NCBI GenBank assembly: GCA_020861055.1
Contig: JAJBTD010000057.1
Span: 1 to 12,188, forward strand
Reading direction: 5' to 3'
DNA length: 12,188 nt
Source of the DNA: Clostridiales bacterium
GTDB taxonomy: Bacteria; Bacillota; Clostridia; Oscillospirales; Oscillospiraceae
This document shows, in pieces, positions 1-6,825 of the stretch. Below the pieces are notes generated by a model, which saw nothing but the letters and a program-made list of their open reading frames with translations, was not told the DNA's origin and did no database searches. The position numbers and the translations under genes are program-made. Position 1 is the first letter of the stretch. Each line of letters starts with the position of its first letter.

Positions 1-1182
1 GGGGGGGTGCTTGCGGTACTGCCACGGCGTCATCCCCGTGCAGTTTTTGAACTCTGCGCCTAATTGTCTCTGTGAGGAAAACGCATAGGTGTAAGCGATG
101 CTCTTGTACGAGTCGTCCGTGTAAATCAGCTGACTCTTTGCCGCATAAATCTTTTCCTGCATGATGTAGTCCTTCAGCTTGAGGCCGGTAGTGCGGGAAA
201 AGGTGCTGGACAGGTGCTTTGTGGACACCCCAAGCTGCTCCGCCAGGTCCTGCACCTCGATTTTGGAGTGGAGCTGCTGCATGATCAGCTCCTTGCAGGT
301 GGACACCAGGGGAGGCTCCTTTTCCATCTCTGCCTCGCTGAGACCATGCACCAGCTTGCAGTAGTCGATCTCGGCCTGACGCATATAGGCCAGCGCCTCC
401 GCCCCATTCTGCACCTCGTCGATCTGCTGGATATAGGCGTCCGTCATGGAATAGGCCAGCTCCGGCTGGACACCGGCAGCCATGGCGGAGCGGGACGCCA
501 GGGCGGTCACAATGGCCGCATGATATTTTGCCTGCCGCAGCGGGTCAGCGGACATTTTCCCGCCCCGGCCCAGATAGACCTCCTGGAGCCGATCCAGCAG
601 CATTCTCATGTCTCCGCTGCGGATGCTGCCCTGCTCCCGCAGCTCCTGGCGGTAGGGATTGTGGAGGGCGGCCTCTTCCTGGTTGTTGTAGAGCACCTGG
701 TGCAGATATTTGTTCATCCGCTCCACGTCCTGGCTGTCGCAAAAGCTCATCCGCACCAGGGTATTGATGTCCACCGAGACGCCGGAGACCGTCTCAGCCA
801 GCATCAGCACCCCATGGGCGAACAGCTCCAGAGATACCAGGCTCACCCGGTAGGGCGGCTCCTGCTCCAGCCTGTGCCACCGCTGCAAAAACTGACCAGC
901 CTGGGTCACATTCTCAGACAGGCAGCACGGCCCCACCAGGAACACAGCACCCTCTCCCTGCACAATGCCATACAGAACGGAGTCCCCCTCCAAAAAGAGC
1001 AGCGGCATATCCTTCCGGGCCTGCTCCAGCAGATGGCGGCAGAAGGCGGGGTCGCTGCGGAACAGATCCTGCTGCTCCCCGTAATCCTCATAGATCGCGA
1101 CCAGTTCGCCGTCCGGGCGATAGACGTGTATCGGGGCGTGAATCAGGCAAATGATGTGGCGGCAGAGCTGCTGTGTGGTCAT
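1..1182 (-). CDS. AraC-family transcriptional regulator (3' end cut by window edge)
   Basis: A DNA-binding activator or repressor, probably of the divergent GH42 beta-galactosidase gene. 394 codons are visible; the frame stays open to base 1, so only the last few residues should be missing. The C-terminal 100 residues are a typical AraC/XylS double helix-turn-helix: the first helix pair lies around residues 307-330 (VQDLAEQLGVSTKHLSSTFS) and the second around 357-390, ending in the family signature GMTPWQYRK. Residues 1-285 are a poorly conserved sensor region that I do not recognise; it is not an obvious cupin arm, and its first 85 residues could be a PAS-like or small-molecule-binding fold. 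The start is set by GGGAGGTG five bases before the ATG. A weak promoter lies about 40-70 bp upstream. The effector is unknown; a galactoside is a guess from the neighbour. Confidence 0.9.
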   Translation of the reverse strand, partial: MTTQQLCRHIICLIHAPIHVYRPDGELVAIYEDYGEQQDLFRSDPAFCRHLLEQARKDMPLLFLEGDSVLYGIVQGEGAVFLVGPCCLSENVTQAGQFLQRWHRLEQEPPYRVSLVSLELFAHGVLMLAETVSGVSVDINTLVRMSFCDSQDVERMNKYLHQVLYNNQEEAALHNPYRQELREQGSIRSGDMRMLLDRLQEVYLGRGGKMSADPLRQAKYHAAIVTALASRSAMAAGVQPELAYSMTDAYIQQIDEVQNGAEALAYMRQAEIDYCKLVHGLSEAEMEKEPPLVSTCKELIMQQLHSKIEVQDLAEQLGVSTKHLSSTFSRTTGLKLKDYIMQEKIYAAKSQLIYTDDSYKSIAYTYAFSSQRQLGAEFKNCTGMTPWQYRKHPP

Positions 1183-1223
1183 AAGGGCACCTCCCTAGCG
1201 GATTTCTTCTTCTCCACCGCACC

Positions 1224-1252
1224 ATTTTCCCACAATCCATTCCCCGACGCAA
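1224..1252 (-). promoter_or_regulatory. Candidate promoter of the AraC-type regulator
   Basis: On the minus strand TTGCGT (1252-1247), a 17-bp spacer and GAAAAT (1229-1224). The -10 matches four of six consensus bases. The predicted start would give a leader of about 35 nt before the regulator's ATG. The placement is sensible, but the -10 is weak. Confidence 0.4.
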
Positions 1253-1275
1253 TTCTTTTTTCATCCTTTGGGAGT

Positions 1276-1287
1276 GGAAAATTTTCC
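1276..1287. promoter_or_regulatory. Perfect 12-bp palindrome, candidate operator
   Basis: GGAAAATTTTCC is a perfect palindrome centred about 28 bp upstream of the -35 box of the GH42 promoter, close to -63 from the likely start, a usual place for an activator site. An ATTTTCCC half copy also occurs at 1224-1231, over the regulator's own -10. AraC proteins usually bind direct repeats, so the assignment to this regulator is only inference. Confidence 0.35.
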
Positions 1288-1309
1288 CCCCTCCGCGAAA
1301 AAATTCATG

Positions 1310-1338
1310 TTGCAATCCCGGACGGATTCCCGTATAAT
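1310..1338 (+). promoter_or_regulatory. Sigma-70/SigA-type promoter of the GH42 gene
   Basis: TTGCAA (1310-1315), a 17-bp spacer and a perfect TATAAT (1333-1338). Transcription should begin near 1345, leaving a leader of about 54 nt before the GH42 start. Confidence 0.75.
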
Positions 1339-1352
1339 GGGCGGCGCAATCA

Positions 1353-1372
1353 GCCCGCCGGATACGGTGGGC
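1353..1372 (+). promoter_or_regulatory. Hairpin in the GH42 leader RNA
   Basis: GCCCGCCG, loop GATA, CGGTGGGC: an eight-base-pair stem with one G-U wobble, beginning about 8 nt after the predicted transcription start. It is followed by GTCTTTGG and then the ribosome site AAGGGGAG (1383-1390). It could stabilise the 5' end or act as a weak attenuator; the T run is too short for a confident terminator. Confidence 0.4.
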
Positions 1373-1398
1373 GTCTTTGGAGAAGGGGAGAGTCAGCG

Positions 1399-3453
1399 AT
1401 GAGAAAACAGCAGAGCTTTCAGTGGGAGGCGCTGTCCGTGGGCGTCTGCTACTACCCGGAGCAGTGGGACGAGTCCCTGTGGCGGGACGACCTGCGCCGG
1501 ATGTGGGCGGCGGGCATCCGCTGTATCCGCATCGGGGAGTTTGCCTGGAGCAAGGTGGAGCCTGTGGAGGGCCAGTTTACCTACGACTTCTTTGACCGCT
1601 TCCTCGCCGTGGTGGCGGAGACGGAGATGAAGGTCATCTTCGGCACCCCCACCGCCACACCTCCCGCCTGGCTCACCGAGCGGTACCCGGAGGTGCTCAA
1701 CTGCCGCCAGGACGGGGTGCCCTACCGCCACGGGATGCGGCGGCACTACAACTACAACTCCCCGGTCTACCAGCGGCTCTCCGCCCGCATCGTGGAGGCC
1801 TTCGCCTCCCACTATGCCCCACACCCCAGCGTGGTGGGCTGGCAGATTGACAACGAGATCAACTGTGAGACGGGGGATTTCTACTCCGAGAGCGACACCG
1901 CCGCCTTCCGGGTGTTCCTCCGGGAGAAGTATGGTTCTCTGGATGAGCTGAACCGGGCCTGGGGGACAGTGTTCTGGAATCAGACCTATACAGAGTGGGA
2001 GGAGATTTACGTCCCCCGCACCACCATTCACAACTCCACCAATCCCCATCAGGTGCTGGACTACATCCGCTTCGTCTCGGACAGCGCCGTCCGGTTCTGC
2101 AAAATGCAGAGCGACATCGTCCGGCGGTACTGCAAGCCGGGGGACTTCATCACCACCAACGGCCTGTTCGGCCATCTGGACAACCACCGGATGATGGACG
2201 AGGCGCTGGACGTGTACACCTATGACTCCTACCCCAACTTCGCCTTCTGCATGAAGGAGGACCCCCTTCACGCAGACAACCTGAACGACCGTCGGTGGAG
2301 CCAGCATTTGACCGAGGTGCGCTCCGTCTGCCCCCACTTCGGCATTATGGAGCAGCAGTCCGGGGCGCTGGGGTGGAACACCCGGATGGAGTCTCCCGCC
2401 CCCAAGCCGGGGCAGCTGACTCTCTGGGCCATGCAGAGCGTGGCCCACGGGGCGGACTACGTCAGCTTTTTCCGCTGGCGCACCTCCGTCATGGGCACCG
2501 AGATGTACTGGCACGGGATTCTGGACTATGACAACCGGGACAACCGGAAGCTCCGGGAGGTCCAGGCGTTTGCGGATCGGCTCCACAACCTCCGGGAGCT
2601 GGCCGGAGCGGAGTATGAGGCCGCCTTCGCCCTGGTCAAAGACTATGACAACGACTGGGACGCGGAGCTGGACGCCTGGCACCGCCGCCTGACCTGGCAG
2701 AGCGAGGAGGAAATTTTCATCGCCGCCCAGCTGGCCCACACGCCTATGGACATCCTGTACCTGCTGGACAGCACCGAGACGGCGGAGCTGCTGCGGTATC
2801 CAGTCCTGTTCTGCCCCCACAGCCTGATTCTGACGGAGGAGCGGGCAGCGCTGCTCCGGGACTATGTGGAGCAGGGCGGCACCCTTGTCATCGGGGCCCG
2901 CACCGGGCAGAAGGACGGGACCGGCCAGTGCGTCATGGCCCCCATGCCCGGCCTGCTGGCGGGGGCCACCGGGACCACTGTGGCGGAGGGCACCTTCGTC
3001 GGCCCGGCGGACGGGACGGTCTGTATGGACTGGGACGGGCGTGAGCTGGACACCGGGGTTTACAACGAGGTGCTCACCCCCACCGAGCCGGAGACCCGGG
3101 TGCTGGCCCGGTACACCGGCAACTATTACGCTGGGGAGCCCGCCCTGACCGAGCGGCGGCTGGGCAAGGGAAAAGTCCTACATTTTGGCGGCAGCTTTAC
3201 CAGGGAAACTGTCCTGGCTTTTTTGAACAGCCTGAACCTGTCCGAGCCCTGGGGCGATCTGCTGACCCTCCCCGCCGACTGCGAGCTATGCGTCCGCAGG
3301 AAGGGGGAGACACGGCTGTTCTTCGTCCTGAACTACGCCGCCACCCCTCAGACCGTTACCCTCCACGCTCCCCTGACGGACGCGGAGACCGGCGAGGGGG
3401 TGGAGGGGGACGTTGTCCTCAAGCCCTATGAGGTGAAGATTTTCCGGAATTAA
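1399..3453 (+). CDS. GH42 beta-galactosidase
   Basis: Hydrolyses terminal beta-D-galactosides, probably short oligosaccharides inside the cell, as no signal peptide is visible. 684 residues, normal for the family. Residues 10-390 form the TIM barrel, with early motifs CYYPEQW (17-23) and RIGEFAWSKVEP (44-55). The acid/base is E153 in GWQIDNEI and the nucleophile is E318 in GIMEQQSG, by match to GH42 enzymes. Residues about 395-605 fit the trimerisation domain (for example EQGGTLVIGARTG), and the last 60-70 the small C-terminal beta domain ending in VVLKPYEVKIF. The zinc cysteine cluster of some thermophilic GH42 enzymes is absent. The ATG is chosen for AAGGGGAG eight bases upstream and for the promoter; the frame stays open to 214, but that part is antisense to the regulator. 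It stands alone with the divergent AraC gene; no transporter is visible. Confidence 0.95.
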   Translation: MRKQQSFQWEALSVGVCYYPEQWDESLWRDDLRRMWAAGIRCIRIGEFAWSKVEPVEGQFTYDFFDRFLAVVAETEMKVIFGTPTATPPAWLTERYPEVLNCRQDGVPYRHGMRRHYNYNSPVYQRLSARIVEAFASHYAPHPSVVGWQIDNEINCETGDFYSESDTAAFRVFLREKYGSLDELNRAWGTVFWNQTYTEWEEIYVPRTTIHNSTNPHQVLDYIRFVSDSAVRFCKMQSDIVRRYCKPGDFITTNGLFGHLDNHRMMDEALDVYTYDSYPNFAFCMKEDPLHADNLNDRRWSQHLTEVRSVCPHFGIMEQQSGALGWNTRMESPAPKPGQLTLWAMQSVAHGADYVSFFRWRTSVMGTEMYWHGILDYDNRDNRKLREVQAFADRLHNLRELAGAEYEAAFALVKDYDNDWDAELDAWHRRLTWQSEEEIFIAAQLAHTPMDILYLLDSTETAELLRYPVLFCPHSLILTEERAALLRDYVEQGGTLVIGARTGQKDGTGQCVMAPMPGLLAGATGTTVAEGTFVGPADGTVCMDWDGRELDTGVYNEVLTPTEPETRVLARYTGNYYAGEPALTERRLGKGKVLHFGGSFTRETVLAFLNSLNLSEPWGDLLTLPADCELCVRRKGETRLFFVLNYAATPQTVTLHAPLTDAETGEGVEGDVVLKPYEVKIFRN

Positions 3454-3469
3454 AACAATTCTCCAAAGG

Positions 3470-3497
3470 CGGCAGGCGTTCCTCAGACGCCCTGCCG
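3470..3497. terminator. GC-rich hairpin after the GH42 gene
   Basis: CGGCAGGCGT (3470-3479) pairs with ACGCCCTGCCG (3487-3497), with one bulged C and a seven-base loop, 17 bp after the GH42 stop. On the minus strand it is followed by CTTTGG and later TTTT. It probably works with the stronger hairpin at 3508-3543 to separate the convergent genes. Confidence 0.5.
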
Positions 3498-3507
3498 GAA
3501 AAAACGG

Positions 3508-3543
3508 AAAGCCCAGGCGCTCGTTGCTGAGCGCCTGGGCTTT
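3508..3543. terminator. Bidirectional intrinsic terminator between convergent genes
   Basis: A perfect 15-bp inverted repeat, AAAGCCCAGGCGCTC and GAGCGCCTGGGCTTT, with a six-base loop GTTGCT. It lies between the ends of the GH42 gene (plus) and the LysR gene (minus). The A and T ends of the arms give a short T run in both directions. Confidence 0.8.
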
Positions 3544-3568
3544 CTGGGTCGTTGTCATGTATTCTATT

Positions 3569-4495
3569 TTACAACAGTCCATTTGCGTTGTTTTTATATT
3601 GACTGTAATTGACCTCAATTTGCTCCTGTAAGACCCGAAATGCCAGTTCCATCTGCGGACTGACCCACCTGTTTTTGTGGAACACGCACACCCCCGGATA
3701 CGATTTGTCATCCAGCTCTGTCTCCAGCCGGAGCAGGGAACCGTTCTTCAGCTCCTCCTCCACAGAAAACTGTGGAACATAGGCGATTCCCAGGTTGTTC
3801 ATAACGCTTCTTTTGACGGCTTCGATGCTTTGCAGCTTCATGTCCGGGTTCAGCACAATGTCCTTTTGATCGAGATAGGTGGCAATTCCTTTCTGATAAT
3901 TTGCGTAAGGCTCGTTCAAAATCATACTGATTTCCTTCCGCTGATGCGGGGTGATGAAATCACGTTCCGCCGGGGCCATAAAGGGCGAAGCAATCAAGCA
4001 CGCCTGAAACGGTCTGGCGGGCAGATGCGCCACCGTGTCCGGGAAGTGCCCCTTATCGCAGTCGATTCCAATATCAGCAGACCCATTGACGATTGCCTGG
4101 TTGATCTCCTCTGATGGGAGCGAATTGAAAACCAGATTCACCCTGGGCGCTTCATATAGAATTTCCTTGATGATAGGCTGCATGAGATAGATAAAAATAG
4201 AGTCCGGCGCAACCAACCGCAGCGTCCCCGTGATTTCTGAGATGTCTTTGTTATAGTTGCTGATTTGTTCCACGTTTTGCAGGATGGCCCTGACAAACGG
4301 CAGGATGTCCCGTCCCGCCTGGGTCAGTTCCATTCGCCGCCCGACCTTTTCAAACAGCTTCATGGATAACTCATCTTCCAACTGCCGTATCTGAGATGTA
4401 ACCGTGGAAGGCGCATAATTGAGTTGTGTTGCTGCCTTTTGAAAGCTGCCTGTTTCTATGATCGCAACGAGTGTGACAAGATTTTTCGTATCCAT
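3569..4495 (-). CDS. LysR-family transcriptional regulator
   Basis: A DNA-binding regulator, probably of the divergent acyl-CoA dehydrogenase. 308 residues, standard for LysR proteins. The N-terminal winged helix-turn-helix is clear: residues 1-60 with the signature TGSFQKAATQLNYAPSTVTS (15-34), then QIRQLEDEL and LFEKVGRRMELTQAG. A linker helix runs to about residue 85, and residues 90-300 are the periplasmic-binding-protein-like effector domain. The effector cannot be read from sequence; an acyl-CoA or carboxylic acid is a guess from context. GGGAGG five bases before the ATG fixes the start. A promoter lies about 80-110 bp upstream, and the repeats at 4526-4551 sit in its leader, where autorepression would be expected. 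The gene is less GC-rich than the GH genes on either side. Confidence 0.93.
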   Translation of the reverse strand: MDTKNLVTLVAIIETGSFQKAATQLNYAPSTVTSQIRQLEDELSMKLFEKVGRRMELTQAGRDILPFVRAILQNVEQISNYNKDISEITGTLRLVAPDSIFIYLMQPIIKEILYEAPRVNLVFNSLPSEEINQAIVNGSADIGIDCDKGHFPDTVAHLPARPFQACLIASPFMAPAERDFITPHQRKEISMILNEPYANYQKGIATYLDQKDIVLNPDMKLQSIEAVKRSVMNNLGIAYVPQFSVEEELKNGSLLRLETELDDKSYPGVCVFHKNRWVSPQMELAFRVLQEQIEVNYSQYKNNANGLL

Positions 4496-4525
4496 AGCGT
4501 CCTCCCTAAAAAATACACGAAAAAG

Positions 4526-4551
4526 TCGAATCCCGCATTTCGAATCATTCG
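4526..4551. promoter_or_regulatory. Nested CGAAT inverted repeats, candidate LysR operator
   Basis: TCGAA (4526-4530) and TTCGA (4539-4543) are inverted arms eight bases apart. CGAATCATTCG (4541-4551) is a second perfect palindrome sharing three bases with the right arm, so the CGAAT unit occurs three times in 26 bp. The element ends 6 bp before the -35 of the dehydrogenase promoter, the usual position of a LysR recognition and activation site. Confidence 0.6.
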
Positions 4552-4557
4552 CTTTTT

Positions 4558-4584
4558 TTGAACAATTTCCGGTGCTATTATAAC
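4558..4584 (+). promoter_or_regulatory. Candidate promoter of the acyl-CoA dehydrogenase
   Basis: TTGAAC (4558-4563) and TATAAC (4579-4584) with a short 15-bp spacer. The non-ideal spacing would fit a promoter that needs the LysR activator. Its -10 overlaps the -10 of the opposite promoter, so the two should compete for polymerase. Confidence 0.45.
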
Positions 4585-4605
4585 CCGGAGGGCGGGAGAT
4601 GGCAA
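4577..4605 (-). promoter_or_regulatory. Promoter of the LysR gene
   Basis: On the minus strand TTGCCA (4605-4600), a 17-bp spacer and a perfect TATAAT (4582-4577). The start near 4570 gives a leader of about 75 nt that passes through the CGAAT repeats. It is the stronger of the two divergent promoters by consensus match. Confidence 0.65.
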
Positions 4606-4654
4606 GCGCCGAATGTACATCGTCCTTTCAAAAATGATATGAGGAGGAAGATCA

Positions 4655-5800
4655 ATGGATTTTCATTTTACACAGGAGGAACAACGGCTGCTGGATCAAA
4701 TCCACGAGTTTGCTGTCAATGAGGTCGCACCTCTGGCGGCTGAACTGGACGAGCAGGAACGCTTCCCGTCAGAGGCATTCAAGCGCCTGGGCGAGATGGA
4801 CATGATGGGGGTCTGCTATCCGAAGGAGGTGGGCGGCGGTAGACACTCGTATTTGGCCTATATCGCTATGGTGGAGGAGCTGGCGAAATACTGTGCCACG
4901 ACTTCTATTATGTTTGCCGCCCATCATTCCCTGGGGGCCTTTGCGCTTTCCGTGCTTGGGACGCCGGAGCAAAAGGAGAAATACCTGCTGCCCCTGATGA
5001 AGGGGGAAAAGCTGGGGGCGTTTGGCTGCACGGAACCGGAAGCCGGTACGGATTTGGGCGGCGGCCAGCGCACAAGGGCGGAGGACAAGGGCGACCACTG
5101 GCTGCTCAATGGTTCCAAAATCTTTATTACCAACGGTTACTACGCTGACATCTACTTTATCAGCGCTGTGACTGACCCCAGCCAGAGGAGCAGGGGTATT
5201 TCCGCCTTTGTGGTGGAGAAAGGCACACCTGGCTTTACCTTTGGCAAAAAGGAAAAGAAAATGGGGATTCGTGGCTCTGCTACCTATGAGCTTGTTTTCC
5301 AGGATTGCAAAATTCCGAAGGAAAATCTGCTGGGTGAACAGGGAAAAGGCTTCAAAACGGCACTTGCCACTCTGGACGGCGGGCGTATCAGCGTGGGCGC
5401 TCAGGCGGTCGGTATTGCACAGGGAGCCATCGACTGCTGCAAACAATATGTGACGGAACACAGCACAAATGGACAACTGATCTCCAAATACCAATACACG
5501 CAATTCCAGCTTGCGGATATGCAAACCAAGGTGGATGCCGCCCGGCTCCTGGTTTGGCGGGCTGCCCAGGCCAAGCAGGACGGCGAACCTTATGGGCAAT
5601 ACGCCGCGATGGGAAAGCTCTTTGCCTCGGAGACTGCGGTGGATGTCACCCGCCGCTGTATCGACCTTGTGGGGATGGACGGCGTATCCGGCGCATATCC
5701 CTTTGAACGATTCCTGCGGGACGCCAAAATCACAGAAATTTATGAGGGGACCAGCGAGGTGCAGCGCATGGTGATATCCGGAGCGATGGGTATAAAATGA
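4655..5800 (+). CDS. Short-chain acyl-CoA dehydrogenase (butyryl-CoA dehydrogenase-like)
   Basis: A FAD enzyme of the cytoplasm that oxidises acyl-CoA at the alpha-beta bond or, in anaerobes, reduces the enoyl-CoA. 381 residues, the usual length. Visible in order: an N-terminal helical domain (1-120), the FAD/substrate motif FGCTEPEAGTD (123-133), WLLNGSKIFITNG (149-161), the beta domain to about 230, LATLDGGRISVGAQAVG (237-253), and the C-terminal helical domain with RDAKITEIYEGTSEVQR (355-371). E364 in that motif is the expected catalytic base. GAGGAGGA six bases before the ATG supports the start. The gene is alone: no etfAB, thiolase or crotonase lies within the window, so electron transfer must use factors coded elsewhere. 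Chain length and pathway direction cannot be decided from the sequence; butyrate synthesis or amino-acid/fatty-acid breakdown are possible. Confidence 0.93.
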   Translation: MDFHFTQEEQRLLDQIHEFAVNEVAPLAAELDEQERFPSEAFKRLGEMDMMGVCYPKEVGGGRHSYLAYIAMVEELAKYCATTSIMFAAHHSLGAFALSVLGTPEQKEKYLLPLMKGEKLGAFGCTEPEAGTDLGGGQRTRAEDKGDHWLLNGSKIFITNGYYADIYFISAVTDPSQRSRGISAFVVEKGTPGFTFGKKEKKMGIRGSATYELVFQDCKIPKENLLGEQGKGFKTALATLDGGRISVGAQAVGIAQGAIDCCKQYVTEHSTNGQLISKYQYTQFQLADMQTKVDAARLLVWRAAQAKQDGEPYGQYAAMGKLFASETAVDVTRRCIDLVGMDGVSGAYPFERFLRDAKITEIYEGTSEVQRMVISGAMGIK

Positions 5801-6034
5801 TGATTCTCATTCCTGTAGTGAGCGATCACCTATGCTCGGTCGTAGTTGCCAGATTCCTTCCACTATAGCGCACAGGAGGCCCTTTCCCTTATCTATAAAC
5901 CCCCAGTTGACCTGGGGCCTGCCTGCTGTTTCTATGCCTCCACGCTCCTTTGCTTTGCAGCTGCCGCAGTCTTCCTCTGTTAAACGCGCCGCATGATCTC
6001 CAAGCAAAATCCTCCCCTCAATACCGCAATCCGC
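5801..6034. other. Gene-poor stretch between the dehydrogenase and two-component genes
   Basis: About 300 bp (up to 6102) without a convincing gene. It holds two weak hairpins, GTGA-GCGA-TCAC (5818-5829) and CCCCAG/CTGGGG (5901-5917); neither is followed by a real T run, so termination of the dehydrogenase transcript is uncertain. A minus-strand frame of 82 codons (5807-6055) lacks a ribosome site and matches nothing I know. The stretch could be the scar of a lost gene or simply spacer. Confidence 0.5.
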
Positions 6035-6063
6035 TTGCGCTTCCGTTAGGCACATACTATAAT
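6035..6063 (+). promoter_or_regulatory. Promoter of the two-component operon
   Basis: TTGCGC (6035-6040), a 17-bp spacer and a perfect TATAAT (6058-6063), giving a leader of about 33 nt. TCCGTTAGG (6042-6050) inside the spacer fits the half-site consensus of LytTR regulators, which would allow autoregulation, though no good partner repeat is seen. Confidence 0.75.
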
Positions 6064-6102
6064 AATGCTAACACAAGTCCGCAAGAGAGGGGAGATACCA
6101 CC

Positions 6103-6825
6103 ATGTATACCATCGCCGTCTGCGACGACGAGCCAGCCTCTGTCCAATATATCTCAGATACCGTCCAAAAGCGGTTCCAGGCGCAGCGTATCCCCGTCAG
6201 CGTGGACGGCTATTGGCGCGCGGAGGATCTGCTGAGCCGCCTGGAGAGCGGCACCTGCTACGATGTGCTGCTGCTGGACATCGATATGCCCGGCATGGAC
6301 GGTATCGAGCTGTGCCGCCGGTTCCACACCTCCGACCGTGGGGTGCTGGTGGTGTTTGTTTCCAATAAGGAGGAGATGGTGTTCCAGACCTTCGAGGTGC
6401 AGCCCTTCCGGTTCGTGCGCAAGCGCCGGTTTCAGAAGGAGATCGACGGCCTGGTGCGTGCTCTCACCCAGGAGCTGGAGCGGCGGGGAGACAAGTGGCT
6501 CCGCTTTTCCAGCGAATCGGACGGCACGGTCTACTCTGTCAACATCCGCAAGCTGGTCTATGTAGAGGCCAGGGGCAAATCCTGCCGTCTCCGCTCTGCT
6601 GAAATGACAGAGGAGGTCAGGGTGCAATTTCAGACGCTCTGCCGCCAGTTGGAGGAGGATGCCTTCATCCAGGTGCACCGAAGCTATCTGGTGAATCCCT
6701 ACTATATCTATCGCATCGATGCGGACACCGTCCTGCTGGACACCGGGGAGACAGTCCCCCTCAGCCGCAGGCGGCGGGCACAGATCAAGGAAGCCTATTT
6801 TCAGTGGAGCAGGTGTGAAGGATGA
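6103..6825 (+). CDS. LytTR-family response regulator (AgrA/VirR type)
   Basis: The cytoplasmic output protein of a two-component system. 240 residues, normal for REC-LytTR proteins. The receiver domain (1-120) has the acidic pair D8-D9 (VCDDE), phospho-acceptor D59 in VLLLDIDMPGMDG, the S87 position (VFVSN) and the conserved lysine region at FVRKRRF (104-110). Residues about 135-236 are the LytTR DNA-binding domain, with the characteristic VYVEARGKSC, FIQVHRSYLVN (about 186-196) and VPLSRRRRAQIKEAY. The start is the ATG preceded by AGAGGGGAG, not an in-frame ATG at 5950 that lies upstream of the promoter. The stop overlaps the kinase start by four bases (ATGA), so the pair is translationally coupled. 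The likely target is the GH3 gene downstream, whose promoter carries a LytTR-type direct repeat. No response-regulator pocket residue appears to be missing. Confidence 0.95.
   Translation: MYTIAVCDDEPASVQYISDTVQKRFQAQRIPVSVDGYWRAEDLLSRLESGTCYDVLLLDIDMPGMDGIELCRRFHTSDRGVLVVFVSNKEEMVFQTFEVQPFRFVRKRRFQKEIDGLVRALTQELERRGDKWLRFSSESDGTVYSVNIRKLVYVEARGKSCRLRSAEMTEEVRVQFQTLCRQLEEDAFIQVHRSYLVNPYYIYRIDADTVLLDTGETVPLSRRRRAQIKEAYFQWSRCEG

Noticed and set aside
214..1398. In-frame upstream extension of the GH42 reading frame
   Set aside because: It is antisense to the AraC gene, lies before the promoter, and the true start has its own ribosome site and begins where GH42 homology begins.
1699..1869. Zinc-binding cysteine cluster in GH42
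   Set aside because: Only C102 and C156 are in the right neighbourhood; the clustered cysteines of metal-binding GH42 enzymes are missing.
1393..2820. 475-codon antisense frame inside the GH42 gene
   Set aside because: A shadow of GC-rich codon use; the protein is low in complexity with Val/Gly/His excess and has no ribosome site.
5797..5868. 23-codon frame overlapping the dehydrogenase stop, considered as a peptide signal gene
   Set aside because: No ribosome site of its own, no AgrD-like cysteine-centred pattern, and the length is expected by chance.
5950..6102. Longer start for the response regulator
   Set aside because: The extension would begin before the promoter and adds residues foreign to receiver domains; the ATG at 6103 has a good ribosome site.
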